Shown here in pieces: positions 1 through 9,482 of a stretch of DNA of 34,111 bases. The notes beneath the pieces were generated by a model that did no database searches, had not been told where the DNA came from, and saw only the letters and a program-made list of their open reading frames with translations. Position 1 is the first letter of the stretch. Every line of letters begins with the position of its first letter. Position numbers and translations under genes: made by a program. This DNA comes from an uncultured Chlorobiaceae bacterium (GTDB taxonomy: Bacteria > Bacteroidota > Chlorobiia > Chlorobiales > Chlorobiaceae): positions 1 through 34,111 of the forward strand of contig CAJEXI010000025.1 in NCBI GenBank assembly GCA_903994455.1. The letters run 5' to 3'.

Positions 1-1
1 G

Positions 2-232
2 TTTCGGGAACATGCTACAGGTAAAAAAGGTGCTTCACAGATATTCATTACAACACATCAGCCATATTTTGTTGATGCTTTGGATCCGAGCGAGGTTTGG
101 GTGCTCGAAAAAGGAGGTAATGGTTTCACGACAGTGAAAAGAGCAAACGAGATCATGTTTGTGCAAAACATGGTTAATGAGGGACAGCCTCTTGGCGCTC
201 TGTGGTACAGTGACTATCTGGATGCGAGGTAA
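2..232 (+). CDS. AAA family ATPase, C-terminal fragment
   Basis: An open frame enters from the left edge and stops at TAA 230-232, giving the last 76 residues. The visible motif ITTHQPYFVDAL is the post-Walker-B histidine switch typical of SMC/OLD-like ABC ATPases (family pattern THSPxxLD), followed by a region like the usual VWVLEK strand. The rest of the protein, including Walker A, lies outside the window. The stop is 3 bases before the DUF4276 start, so the two are surely co-transcribed. ATPase plus DUF4276 pairs are a recurrent unit in defence islands, in which the ATPase probably gates a TOPRIM-like nuclease; the role is inferred. Family assignment is good, exact function unknown. Confidence 0.75.
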   Translation, partial: FREHATGKKGASQIFITTHQPYFVDALDPSEVWVLEKGGNGFTTVKRANEIMFVQNMVNEGQPLGALWYSDYLDAR

Positions 233-235
233 GCC

Positions 236-895
236 ATGCACTTTGAAATTCTCGTCGAAGGGCAGACTGAGCTGACTGCGCTCTCCATTCTGATGCATCA
301 AATTCTTGGTGCTTTTAGTGAGCCTCATACGTGGCGCCTCCATAAGCATCGCGGAATTGGTCGTATTCCGGATGATCCAGCAGCAAAACCCAACAAGCAT
401 GACCAGTCACTCCTGCATAATCTCCCTTCCAGGCTTCGAGCTTATGGAGACGAAGGTCGTGATGATGTTGTTGTTGTCGTGTTGGTCGATCTTGATGACA
501 GGCATGATTGCAACGCATTCAAAAGAGAGATGATGGCACTTCTCTCGTATTGTCAGCAACAGCCAAAGACACTTTTCCGTATCGCTATTGAGGAACTTGA
601 GGCATGGTTCTTTGGTGATCAGCAAGCGCTCAAGCACGCATACCCGGAAACTCGTCAACAGGTATTGGACGAGTATATTCAGGACTCTCAGTGTGGCACA
701 TGGGAAGTGCTCGCTGATGCAATATATCCGGGAGGTATGACTGCATTAGGGCTGCATGGCAAAAGATCAGTCAGAATACTCGAACAAAAAAGAATCTGGG
801 CCAAAGAGATATGTCAGCATCTTGATGTGCAACGCAATCAGTCGCCAAGTTTCCAGGCTTTTCGTGATGGACTCAGGAGGATGGCGACTACATGA
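236..895 (+). CDS. DUF4276 family TOPRIM-like protein
   Basis: A 219-residue protein. The N-terminal strand FEILVEGQTE supplies the acidic residue of a TOPRIM-like fold, VVVVLVDLDDRHD (about residues 78-90) supplies the Asp-x-Asp pair, and EELEAWFFGD (about 120-129) is a further DUF4276 hallmark. TOPRIM folds bind divalent metal and cut or rejoin DNA; in OLD/Gabija-type systems a similar domain is fused to the ATPase, whereas here it is a separate chain directly behind an ATPase gene. ATG lies 3 bases after that stop, and its own stop overlaps the helicase start (ATGA). It therefore sits inside a BREX-3-like operon just ahead of brxHII. Nuclease activity is inferred from the fold. Confidence 0.8.
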   Translation: MHFEILVEGQTELTALSILMHQILGAFSEPHTWRLHKHRGIGRIPDDPAAKPNKHDQSLLHNLPSRLRAYGDEGRDDVVVVVLVDLDDRHDCNAFKREMMALLSYCQQQPKTLFRIAIEELEAWFFGDQQALKHAYPETRQQVLDEYIQDSQCGTWEVLADAIYPGGMTALGLHGKRSVRILEQKRIWAKEICQHLDVQRNQSPSFQAFRDGLRRMATT

Positions 896-3759
896 ATGCT
901 CTCTGGCAATACAGCACCATCCACAAAAGTGCTTGCAAGGTCATCGAGGAGCAGACCTTGTGGGGTCAGACGGTTTGCCGGGTCTGGTTGCCGAATCAGG
1001 ACGCGGTTGTGCGTGTTCCCCGTTCTGCATTGCAGGCACTGAACCTTTCCCTGCGGCCTGAGATTGAGGATCACCGGATCGGATATATTGCGGCAGCAGC
1101 AAAGGTGGCGGAAGTTCTGGAAGGAGGCAGTAGTGCTTCTGATGGACATGTCTTACTGGCTCCAATGGAGTCAAACGTGATTCCTCTCCCGCATCAAATT
1201 CATGCTTTGTCAAAAGCGGTTTCCAGTGATCGGGTTCGATATTTGCTAGCTGATGAGGTTGGCCTTGGCAAAACCATTGAAGCCGGCCTTATCATGCGGG
1301 AGCTTAAGCTTCGCGGATTGGTCCGCCGTACACTGGTGGTTGCTCCCAAAGGTTTGGCGACTCAGTGGGTCGCGGAAATGCAGACTCACTTCAATGAGCA
1401 GTTTCGGCTGGTGCTTGGTGATGATATCGGAACGCTCCAGCGTTTGGCTCCCGGATCGGAGAGCGGCAATTCACTGTGGTCAATGTTCGATCAGGTTATT
1501 GTCTCTCTGGATTCGGTGAAACCAATGGAAAAACGGCGGGGCTGGTCGGCGGAACGAGTGGGTGAGTATAACCGCAGCCGCTATGAAGAGCTGATAACTG
1601 CTGGATGGGATCTGGTCATTGTCGATGAAGCTCATCGCCTTGGCGGCAGTACTGATCAGGTTGCCCGTCACAGGCTTGGTCAAGGGTTGGCAGAGGCTGC
1701 GCCTTATGTGCTGTTGCTTTCGGCGACTCCCCATCAGGGGAAGAGTGATGCTTTTCACCGGTTAATGACGGTACTCGATAAGGAGGCCTTTCCCGATTTG
1801 GAGAGTGTGTCTCGTGAACGGGTGATGCCTTATGTGATCCGTACTGAGAAACGAAAGGCTGTTGATGCCGACAATAAACCGCTTTTCAAGCCTCGCCGGA
1901 CGCAGTTGATCGCGGTACCATGGGAGCCACGCCATCATCTGCAGCAAAGCCTCTATGAAGCGGTGACCGAGTATGTTCGTGAAGGATATAATCAGGCAAT
2001 CCGCAACAAGAAACGCCATATTGGCTTTCTCATGATTCTCATGCAGAGGTTGGTGGTTTCAAGTACCCGCGCTATCCGCTTTACTCTGGAACGCCGTCTG
2101 GAAATATTGAAAGATGGTGAACGGCAAACCATCTTGCGTCTTGAAGAGTACAGCAGTGGAAGTGATGAGTACTATGATATTGACGGTCAGGAGCTGCTTG
2201 ATGAGCTTCTGACCTCGAAGGTATCGGCTTTGCAGAACGAAGCTCTTTTTGTTGAAACGCTGCTTGAAGCTGCCCGCAGATGTGAAGAGAGCGGTCCCGA
2301 TGCCAAAGCGGAAGCCTTGATTGAATGGATATACCAGCTTCAGTCAGATGAGAACGACTCCGAATTGAAGGTGCTGCTCTTTACGGAGTTTGTGCAGACT
2401 CAGGAGATGCTGAAGCAATTTCTGGGAGATCGAGGGATTACGGTTGTAACGCTCAATGGTTCCATGAGCATGGATGAGCGGAAACGAGTACAGGATGCTT
2501 TTTGTCGTCGTGCGAGGGTTCTTGTTTCTACCGATGCAGGTGGCGAGGGATTGAATCTTCAGTTTTGTCACGTCGTCATCAACTACGATATGCCCTGGAA
2601 CCCGATGCGGGTAGAACAGCGGATCGGACGTGTTGATCGAATTGGGCAGACGAAGGTTGTCAGGGCGATTAATTTTGTGCTTGAAGAGTCAGTCGAATTT
2701 CGGGTACTTGAAGTGCTTGAAAAAAAGCTGGCCGTGATTTTCCAGGAGTTCGGTATCGACAAAACCGGGGATGTGCTCGATTCTGCCGCCGCCGGTGAAC
2801 TGTTTGATGAGCTCTTTACTTCGGCTGTTCTGGATCCTGAAGGGGTTGAACTGGCGGTTGAACAGGGTGTAGAACGTCTTCGGAATGAGATCATTGACGT
2901 TCGTAACGCATCGGTTCTCTACGGCATTTCTGACGAACCTGACCTTCAGGCGGCAGAGCGGCTACGCTCACACCCTCTGCCTCACTGGCTGGAGAAGATG
3001 ACGGTCGATTATTTGCATGCTCATGGCGGTAAAGCAACACAAAAACGTACAGGGTGGGAGCTGATCTGGCCGGATGGTGAGATCGCTCATCGGTGCGTCT
3101 TCAGCTCCAGAGATGCACAAAAAAACCCTGATACACTGTTGCTCAATCTGGAAAATAATCGACTCCGTGGTTTGGTGATCAAATTGCCGCACAGTACTGC
3201 CGCCCAGCCAATACCTTGCGTCTCCTTAAGTGGACTGCCTCCAACGATCTCAGGTTTCTGGGCTCTTTTTGAAATCCGGCTGCAAGCTGGGATGCACCAG
3301 AAAGGCGGGCTTATAAGAATCCCTCTCGTTCGTCGTCGCTACATCGCAGTTTTTCTGAGTGAAGAGGGGGCCGTTTTTATGCCGACGGCTCGTCACATCT
3401 GGGATTCATTGCAATCTGAAGAGCTGAAGGTGCTTGCTGCTATGGATTCAGATGAATCAATCACCATGTTTGATCGTCTTCTGAAGGTTTGTGAAGATGA
3501 GGGTAAAGAGTTGTTTGATGCATTGCAGCAGCAACATCAATCAGCTATTGATCGTGAAGAAGAGCGGGGGGCTGTTGCGTTCAGTGCCCGGAGAAGGGCT
3601 ATCGAACGGGCAGGGTTACCGGAGGTGCGTCATTATCGAACAACGCAGTGTAATGTTGATGAGACCGGGTGGCGCAGAGAGCTTGAATCAGCAAGGCAGG
3701 TAGTTCCGGAGATTCGTCCGCTGCTGCTCATGCGCATCATAAAGGGAGGTTCACAGTGA
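892..3759 (+). CDS. brxHII: SNF2/DEAH helicase of type 3 BREX (BrxHII-like)
   Basis: A 955-residue SNF2-family helicase. Walker A is DEVGLGKT at residues 121-128, the DEAH box is at 245-248, motif III is LSATPHQGK, and the C-terminal helicase half has STDAGGEGLNLQF and QRIGRVDRIGQ. A long C-terminal extension follows. BrxHII helicases precede pglZ and brxA in type 3 BREX, which is exactly the order here. The start ATG overlaps the previous stop by 4 bases, and the end overlaps the GTG of pglZ. DISARM DrmD is also an SNF2-like helicase of similar size, but the PglZ neighbour favours BREX. It likely remodels or translocates on DNA during modification or phage sensing. Confidence 0.85.
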   Translation: MNALWQYSTIHKSACKVIEEQTLWGQTVCRVWLPNQDAVVRVPRSALQALNLSLRPEIEDHRIGYIAAAAKVAEVLEGGSSASDGHVLLAPMESNVIPLPHQIHALSKAVSSDRVRYLLADEVGLGKTIEAGLIMRELKLRGLVRRTLVVAPKGLATQWVAEMQTHFNEQFRLVLGDDIGTLQRLAPGSESGNSLWSMFDQVIVSLDSVKPMEKRRGWSAERVGEYNRSRYEELITAGWDLVIVDEAHRLGGSTDQVARHRLGQGLAEAAPYVLLLSATPHQGKSDAFHRLMTVLDKEAFPDLESVSRERVMPYVIRTEKRKAVDADNKPLFKPRRTQLIAVPWEPRHHLQQSLYEAVTEYVREGYNQAIRNKKRHIGFLMILMQRLVVSSTRAIRFTLERRLEILKDGERQTILRLEEYSSGSDEYYDIDGQELLDELLTSKVSALQNEALFVETLLEAARRCEESGPDAKAEALIEWIYQLQSDENDSELKVLLFTEFVQTQEMLKQFLGDRGITVVTLNGSMSMDERKRVQDAFCRRARVLVSTDAGGEGLNLQFCHVVINYDMPWNPMRVEQRIGRVDRIGQTKVVRAINFVLEESVEFRVLEVLEKKLAVIFQEFGIDKTGDVLDSAAAGELFDELFTSAVLDPEGVELAVEQGVERLRNEIIDVRNASVLYGISDEPDLQAAERLRSHPLPHWLEKMTVDYLHAHGGKATQKRTGWELIWPDGEIAHRCVFSSRDAQKNPDTLLLNLENNRLRGLVIKLPHSTAAQPIPCVSLSGLPPTISGFWALFEIRLQAGMHQKGGLIRIPLVRRRYIAVFLSEEGAVFMPTARHIWDSLQSEELKVLAAMDSDESITMFDRLLKVCEDEGKELFDALQQQHQSAIDREEERGAVAFSARRRAIERAGLPEVRHYRTTQCNVDETGWRRELESARQVVPEIRPLLLMRIIKGGSQ

Positions 3760-5735
3760 AGAGCTGGAGAGAGAGTATTCTGAACGACTTTGTGCCGAAT
3801 GTGAGCAGGCTCACCCTCGTTGCGGACCCTGACAGCCTGTTAACGGAAGAGACTCTTGCTCTTGAACTGCGCCGTCGCGGTTTTGAGCGGATTGAATTCA
3901 ATGATCCGGTAGAGTTTCGATATGCCTATGAATCAAAATACCGTGCAATTTGGGACAGAGGTGAGCATACCGATTTGGTGGTTATTCTTCGACTTCAGGA
4001 TACAGAACTGGAATCTCTGCCTTATGACCTGCTGCAGGCTGGAAGAAAACTCTCGTTTAATCTGGGTAATCTTTTTCCAAATTTGAGCTACCCGGTTCTC
4101 GAGCAACTGGATCGCTCGTTTCTGGATGCATTGTTCGAAGCTCAGCATACATTCTCGCCTGACCGTATGGGTGACAATGCGACCAGGGATTTTATCCTGC
4201 GCCATGTTTTCAGGGTTGCAGCAGAACTGATTGTGTCCGATGTCGATCTGCTCAGGGTTCTGCTCCGCCTGCATTACAGTAAAATTGCTCTTCCTGAAAT
4301 TTTGGCCCTTCGTCTGGTCCAGCAGCTCCGGGGGCAAGCAGGGTTTCATGAATGGCCACTGGATGTTATCGTTTCGGATGAGGAGGCTTTTTTTGCATTC
4401 CTTCAGGAGCGGTGGCCACTCTTTCTGGGTAGAATCAGTGATGACAGACAGCTTCGTGAAATTCCCATGAAGTACCGGGGGCCAGACTATCTTCCTTTTG
4501 ATCATCATGACATACGGGTTTACATCGACAATCTTTTTGTTGAAGGGAAATTGCATCCGGTTCAAAAACCTGGAGTCTCCATTGATGTATCGTCCTGGAT
4601 TCGGAGCGGTATTGTTGACTCAGGAACGGCTGATCAAACGTTACGGATTTCCCGGCTTTTTGAGATTATTGAAAAAGAGATGCCTGTCGAGGATTGCCGT
4701 TATTCTGATTGGATCACTTATGCCTTGAAATGGGCGGAACTGACGGCATTGGTTCATTGCGCTGAGGATGAGGAACGTAAAACACGGTTGCTGCAAATCG
4801 GTGATAAACTGAATGCCGCCTTTGCTCGATGGTTAAGCACCCATTATTCAAGTATCATCAATCTATCGCCAAAAAATCCGGCGATGCTGCACCATGTGTC
4901 AAGAGGTCTGGCCCGAGAACTCGATGATGACAAAAAAACTCGTGTAGCACTGCTCGTTATAGACGGTTTATCGCTGGATCAGTGGGTCTCTGTTCGTGAG
5001 ATTCTCCGGGTTCAGAACAGCAGTTTAATCATGAGGGAGTCAGCGGTGTTTGCCTGGATTCCAACATTGACCTCGGTGTCAAGACAGGCGATTTTTTCAG
5101 GCAAGCCGCCACTCTATTTCCCGGCGTCAATACAGTCTACAAACAGTGAGAGTAATCTCTGGAAACAGTTCTGGGAGGATGCAGGACTCTCTCGTCTTGA
5201 CATCGCTTATCAACGAGGTCTGGGCGATGGAGATGTTTCAAGCACTCTTGAAGCGACAGTGCATCCCGGTAAAACAAAAGCACTCGGGCTGGTCGTGGAC
5301 AAAGTTGACAAGATCATGCATGGTATGCAGCTCGGTGCGGCGGGCATGCATAATCAGATCAAGCAGTGGTGTCAGGGAGGGTTTCTCAATTCGCTTATCG
5401 ATTATCTTTTGCTTCATGGTTATGAAGTCTGGTTGACCTCTGATCATGGCAATATTGAGTGCCAGGGCAAAGGTCGTCCTTCTGAAGGTGTCATTGCTGA
5501 AACTCGCGGAGAACGGGTTCGCGTCTATCCGACGCCTGAACTTCGCACAAAGGTCGCTCGTGAATTCCCTTTTGCAAGCCAGTGGCAACCGATAGGGTTG
5601 CCTCAGGGTTATTTCCCGCTTATTGCCAGCGGCAGGGATGCATTTGTTACTTCAGGAACGACCATTGTAGGGCATGGAGGTGTCTCAATCGAAGAGGTTA
5701 TTGTTCCTCTGATAAAGTTCGAGAGGGGTTTATAA
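3756..5735 (+). CDS. pglZ: BREX PglZ alkaline-phosphatase-superfamily protein
   Basis: A 659-residue PglZ-domain protein. The N-terminal half is helical and family-specific. The alkaline-phosphatase-like core begins at ALLVIDGLSLDQW (metal ligand D403) and continues with an SRQAIFSG segment, LTSDHGN (D563, H564) and VGHGGVSIEEVIVPL (H640), the expected set of metal ligands. PglZ is the signature component of BREX and Pgl systems and is needed for host-DNA methylation and phage exclusion, although its substrate is not settled. The start is GTG at 3756, preceded by a strong GGGAGGT ribosome site and overlapping the helicase stop (GTGA), so translation is coupled. It reads as a complete gene. 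Confidence 0.9.
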   Translation: MKSWRESILNDFVPNVSRLTLVADPDSLLTEETLALELRRRGFERIEFNDPVEFRYAYESKYRAIWDRGEHTDLVVILRLQDTELESLPYDLLQAGRKLSFNLGNLFPNLSYPVLEQLDRSFLDALFEAQHTFSPDRMGDNATRDFILRHVFRVAAELIVSDVDLLRVLLRLHYSKIALPEILALRLVQQLRGQAGFHEWPLDVIVSDEEAFFAFLQERWPLFLGRISDDRQLREIPMKYRGPDYLPFDHHDIRVYIDNLFVEGKLHPVQKPGVSIDVSSWIRSGIVDSGTADQTLRISRLFEIIEKEMPVEDCRYSDWITYALKWAELTALVHCAEDEERKTRLLQIGDKLNAAFARWLSTHYSSIINLSPKNPAMLHHVSRGLARELDDDKKTRVALLVIDGLSLDQWVSVREILRVQNSSLIMRESAVFAWIPTLTSVSRQAIFSGKPPLYFPASIQSTNSESNLWKQFWEDAGLSRLDIAYQRGLGDGDVSSTLEATVHPGKTKALGLVVDKVDKIMHGMQLGAAGMHNQIKQWCQGGFLNSLIDYLLLHGYEVWLTSDHGNIECQGKGRPSEGVIAETRGERVRVYPTPELRTKVAREFPFASQWQPIGLPQGYFPLIASGRDAFVTSGTTIVGHGGVSIEEVIVPLIKFERGL

Positions 5736-5736
5736 T

Positions 5737-6492
5737 ATGAGCAAGCGCCATGAAAAGCTGGGGATAAAGCAGACCATTCAGAAAGAGTGGATGGACAGGA
5801 CGTTGAGAATGGTGCTGGCAGGAATGACTGAAAAGGAGATCCGCCAGGATCTTGACCAATATCTCTCCACGCAGAAGCAAAGCGGCGGTATTGGAGAGCG
5901 AGGTCAAAAAACTTATGGGATGGCTATAGGGATACTTGCCTCATGGTTTGCTCCAGAGGATGATCTTCGCGGGTTTCGAGATGAAGCGTTGAAAATTGCG
6001 CGTGTAATTCCAGAAGAAGAGTGGCTGCCACTGCATTGGGCAGTTATTTCGGCAGCATATCCATTATGGTTTAACGTAGCAAAACAGGTTGGCCGGCTAT
6101 TCAACCTTCAGGAAATCGTGACCCAGCAGCAGATTTTTAACCGTATCAAGGAGCAATATGGAGATCGGGAGACAGTAGCCAGAAATGCCCGGTACACCGT
6201 TCGTTCATTTGTCGCTTGGGGTGTTTTGCAGGAATCCGACAACAAAGGATGCTATAAAAAGGCTCCATCACCACTGATTCATGATCGACAATTGGCCGTT
6301 TTGCTGTTTGAATCGGCCCTGCACGCAACACCGGAAGGCGCAGGATCCGTTGCCGCTCTCCTGAAACACCCTGCGTTTTTCCCGTTCGAGCTTCCAGTGC
6401 TCTCCGGTGACACTATTGCGGGCAGCTCAAGCGCTATCAACTTACTCCGTCATGGGTTGGATGATGAAATTGTTATGTTAACCAGTGGCTGA
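5737..6492 (+). CDS. brxA: BrxA-like (DUF1819) protein of type 3 BREX
   Basis: A 251-residue soluble-looking protein with no signal peptide or clear transmembrane helix. The helical N-terminus (MVLAGMTEKEIRQDL) and the later WFNVAKQVGRLF, QQQIFNRIKEQYGDRETVARNARYTV and GVLQ segments resemble BrxA/DUF1819, which folds as winged-helix-like DNA-binding domains. Type 3 BREX ends with brxA directly after pglZ, matching this position. ATG follows the pglZ stop by one base, behind GAGGGG. It is the last gene of the BREX unit, since the next gene belongs to a type I restriction locus. The call rests on position plus moderate sequence resemblance. Confidence 0.68.
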   Translation: MSKRHEKLGIKQTIQKEWMDRTLRMVLAGMTEKEIRQDLDQYLSTQKQSGGIGERGQKTYGMAIGILASWFAPEDDLRGFRDEALKIARVIPEEEWLPLHWAVISAAYPLWFNVAKQVGRLFNLQEIVTQQQIFNRIKEQYGDRETVARNARYTVRSFVAWGVLQESDNKGCYKKAPSPLIHDRQLAVLLFESALHATPEGAGSVAALLKHPAFFPFELPVLSGDTIAGSSSAINLLRHGLDDEIVMLTSG

Positions 6493-6549
6493 AGCCCTTA
6501 CCACATAACCTCTACATCAGCAACCGGATGGAACCAACCTTGAACTTTG

Positions 6550-9351
6550 ATGAAAAACGAGCAGCAAACTCGTATCGAATTGATTGACAAGCTGTTACTG
6601 CAGGCAGGCTGGAGTGTGAACGATCCCTCCCAGGTTGTGGAGGAGTTCGACATTCTTGTCGGTTTGCCCGAAGGAGTAGAGGAGCCTCGCACCCCGTACG
6701 AAGGGCATCAGTTCAGTGATTATGTGCTGCTTGGCAAGGATGGCAGGCCTATTGCCGTGGTTGAGGCAAAAAAATCAAGTCGTGATGCCGCCATTGGCCG
6801 GGAACAGGCGCGGCAGTATTGTGTTCACATTCAGAGCCAGTTGGGCGTTGAGATACCGTTCTGTTTTTATACCAATGGTCTTGAGATCTTTTTCTGGGAT
6901 CTCGACAACTACCCGCCACGAAAGGTTATCGGATTCCCAACCCGTGACGACCTTGAGCGGTTTCAATATATTCGCAGAAGCCGCAAACCTCTCACCGGGG
7001 AGCTGATCAACACCGCCATTGCCGGGCGCGATTATCAAATTCGGGCCATTCGCTCTGTGCTTGAAGCCATTGAGCAGAAAAAGCGGGACTTCCTTCTGGT
7101 TATGGCCACTGGCACGGGAAAAACCCGCACCTGTATTGCCTTGATTGATGCCTTGATGCGAGGCGGACATGCCGAAAAAATTCTCTTTCTGGTTGACCGC
7201 ATTGCCTTGCGGGGGCAGGCGCTTTCGGCCTTCAAGGAGCATTTGCCCCACGAACCTCGCTGGCCCAGCGCCGACGGTGAAAAGCTCTTTGCAAAAGATC
7301 GTCGCATCTACATTGCCACCTACCCCACGATGCTCAATCTCATCAGGGATGAATCGCAGCACATTTCACCATATTTCTTTGACTTTCTTGTCATTGACGA
7401 AAGCCATCGCTCCATCTACAACACCTACGGCGAGATCCTCGACTACTTCAAAACGGTCACTCTGGGGCTGACGGCAACCCCGACCGATATTCTTGACCAC
7501 AACACCTTCAACCTCTTTCACTGCGAAGATGGCCTGCCAACCTTTGCCTACACCTACGAAGAGGCGGTGAACAACACTCCGCCCTTTCTGAGCAATTTTC
7601 AGGTGATGAAAATCCAGACGAAATTCCAGATGGAGGGGATCAGCAAGCGGACCATCTCCCTTGAAGATCAGAAAAAGTTGATTCTTGAAGGCAAAGATAT
7701 CGAAGAGATCAACTTTGAAGGCACGCAGCTTGAAAAGCAGGTGATCAATCGGGGGACAAACAGCCTGATTGTCAAGGAGTTCATGGAGGAGTGCATCAAA
7801 GACCAGAACGGCGTTCTTCCCGGTAAAACCATATTCTTCTGCGCCACCATAGCCCATGCCCGCCGAATTGAGGAGATATTCGACAAACTCTACCCGCAAT
7901 ACAAGGGTGAACTTGCCAAGGTTCTGGTCTCCGACGACCCTCGCGTCTACGGCAGGGGAGGCTTGCTCGATCAGTTCACGAACTGCGATATGCCCCGCAT
8001 CGCCATCAGTGTCGACATGCTTGATACCGGCATTGATATCCGGGAGCTGGTGAATCTGGTCTTCGTGAAACCGGTTTACTCCTACACAAAATTTTGGCAG
8101 ATGATTGGCCGGGGCACACGCCTCCTTGAGCTTGGTAAAATTAAGCCATGGTGCACCGAAAAAGAGCTCTTTCTGATTCTGGATTGCTGGGATAACTTCG
8201 AATACTTCAAGCTTCAGCCCAAAGGCAAAGAGATCAAACAACAACTGCCGCTTCCGGTGAAACTCTTCGGGCTTCGGCTTGATAAAATTGAGTCTACCCT
8301 CTCAACCGGCAACACCGCCCTTGCAGAGCAGGAAGTGGTAAAACTCCGCCAGCAGATAGCCGAGCTTCCGCGTACCTCAGTGGTGATCAAAGAGGCCGCA
8401 TCAGCTCTTCTCCCTCTGGAAGAGGAGAACTTCTGGCTCTCTCTTACGCAGCAAAAGCTGGAATATCTGAGAAGCGAGGTCAAGCCGCTCTTCAGAACCG
8501 TCTCAGAGGCTGATTTTAAGGCGATGCGTTTTGAGCGCGACATCGTGGAGATTTCACTGGCCAAACTTCGCGATCAAAAGGAGAGGTACGACACCCTCAG
8601 CGACGGTATTGCCGAGCAGATCAGCCAGCTTCCCCTCAGCGTCGGCTTTGTGAAACAGGAGGAGCCTCTGATCAGGGTAGCGCAAACAAAGCGGTTCTGG
8701 AACGAGGCAACCGAAGAGAGCTTTGACGAGCTTATCGAAAAACTCTCACCATTGATGAAGTTTCGCGAGCTGGAGAGCGGCGCTATCGGTCAAGTCCACC
8801 TGAATCTTCAGGATCTGCTCCACCACAAAGAGATGGTGGAATTTGGTCCCCGGAATGAGGCCGTCAGCATTACTCGCTATCGTGAAATGGTCGAGGCGCT
8901 CATTACCGAACTGACAACACAGAATCCCATTCTCTCCAAAATCAAGGAGGGCAAAGAGATTTCGCCTGAAGAGGCCAATGAACTTGCCGAGCTGCTCCAC
9001 GAAGAGCATCCGCACATTACCGAGGAGCTTCTGCGTTCCGTCTATAAGAACCGCAAGGCACATTTTATCCAGTTTATTCGCCATATTCTTGGCATTGAAA
9101 TTCTCAAGAGTTTCCCTGAAACGGTTGCCGATGCGTTCGACCAGTTTATCCAGCAGCACTCCAACCTTTCCAGTCGCCAACTGGACTTTTTAAACCTGCT
9201 CAAAAACTTTATTATCGAGCGCGAAAAGGTAGAAAAGAGAGACCTCATCAACGCACCCTTTACCGTGATACACCCGCAAGGCATTCGCGGGGTATTCAGT
9301 CCGGCTGAAATTAACGAAATCCTGGCTCTGGCCCGGCAACTTGCAGCATAA
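6550..9351 (+). CDS. hsdR: Type I restriction endonuclease subunit R (HsdR)
   Basis: A 933-residue HsdR from ATG 6550; a TTG codon directly before it at 6547 is a less likely start. The N-terminal nuclease domain shows VVEAKK with E72 and K74 of the PD-(D/E)XK motif. The helicase motor follows: GTGKT at 188-192, DESH at 283-286, GLTATPTD, then VDMLDTGIDIRELVN and QMIGRGTRL of motifs V-VI. The C-terminal third is the helical EcoEI-type region that docks on the methylase. HsdR translocates DNA with ATP and cuts unmodified DNA at a distance, as part of an R2M2S complex. No good Shine-Dalgarno is visible. It is separated from hsdM by an accessory ATPase gene. Confidence 0.95.
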   Translation: MKNEQQTRIELIDKLLLQAGWSVNDPSQVVEEFDILVGLPEGVEEPRTPYEGHQFSDYVLLGKDGRPIAVVEAKKSSRDAAIGREQARQYCVHIQSQLGVEIPFCFYTNGLEIFFWDLDNYPPRKVIGFPTRDDLERFQYIRRSRKPLTGELINTAIAGRDYQIRAIRSVLEAIEQKKRDFLLVMATGTGKTRTCIALIDALMRGGHAEKILFLVDRIALRGQALSAFKEHLPHEPRWPSADGEKLFAKDRRIYIATYPTMLNLIRDESQHISPYFFDFLVIDESHRSIYNTYGEILDYFKTVTLGLTATPTDILDHNTFNLFHCEDGLPTFAYTYEEAVNNTPPFLSNFQVMKIQTKFQMEGISKRTISLEDQKKLILEGKDIEEINFEGTQLEKQVINRGTNSLIVKEFMEECIKDQNGVLPGKTIFFCATIAHARRIEEIFDKLYPQYKGELAKVLVSDDPRVYGRGGLLDQFTNCDMPRIAISVDMLDTGIDIRELVNLVFVKPVYSYTKFWQMIGRGTRLLELGKIKPWCTEKELFLILDCWDNFEYFKLQPKGKEIKQQLPLPVKLFGLRLDKIESTLSTGNTALAEQEVVKLRQQIAELPRTSVVIKEAASALLPLEEENFWLSLTQQKLEYLRSEVKPLFRTVSEADFKAMRFERDIVEISLAKLRDQKERYDTLSDGIAEQISQLPLSVGFVKQEEPLIRVAQTKRFWNEATEESFDELIEKLSPLMKFRELESGAIGQVHLNLQDLLHHKEMVEFGPRNEAVSITRYREMVEALITELTTQNPILSKIKEGKEISPEEANELAELLHEEHPHITEELLRSVYKNRKAHFIQFIRHILGIEILKSFPETVADAFDQFIQQHSNLSSRQLDFLNLLKNFIIEREKVEKRDLINAPFTVIHPQGIRGVFSPAEINEILALARQLAA

Positions 9352-9352
9352 C

Positions 9353-9469
9353 ATGACAGAAAATAACCGCATCGAATACAAGCGCGAGCTGAATGACAGG
9401 CTTGAGAAGGAGGTGCTGAAAGGTGAAAATTACGATCGCAATTCGATTAAGAGCGATCCAAGAAAATGA
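9353..9469 (+). pseudogene. AlbA_2/Schlafen-like ATPase N-terminal remnant
   Basis: A 38-codon open frame starting one base after the hsdR stop. Its first part, MTENNRIEYKRELNDRLEKE, is the classic start of AlbA_2-domain (COG2865) proteins, which normally continues into a strand-turn-strand ATP-site. Here it breaks off after about 22 residues and runs into unrelated sequence containing a palindrome at 9428-9443. The intact AlbA_2 gene begins 13 bases downstream of the stop. The simplest reading is a relic of an earlier AlbA_2 gene at the same site, cut down by deletion, rather than a functional peptide. Confidence 0.6.
9428..9443. repeat. Short AATTACG/CGCAATT palindrome
   Basis: AATTACGATCGCAATT is a 16-base near-perfect palindrome with one A/G mismatch. 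Its ends are identical to the three longer 27-base palindromes at 13094, 24411 and 31170, but the centre is missing. It lies inside the AlbA_2 remnant between hsdR and the intact ATPase gene. Confidence 0.55.
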
Positions 9470-9482
9470 AATTGAGTAAAGG

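Noticed and set aside
3933..4565. Minus-strand open frame of 210 codons in pglZ
   Set aside because: It lies antisense to a clear PglZ coding sequence, has no ribosome site and a composition typical of a shadow frame.
7366..8244. Long minus-strand open frame of 292 codons inside hsdR, with others at 6775-7362 and 8746-9180
   Set aside because: They are antisense to a well-conserved HsdR helicase region with all motifs, show no family features, and are explained by codon bias of the sense gene.
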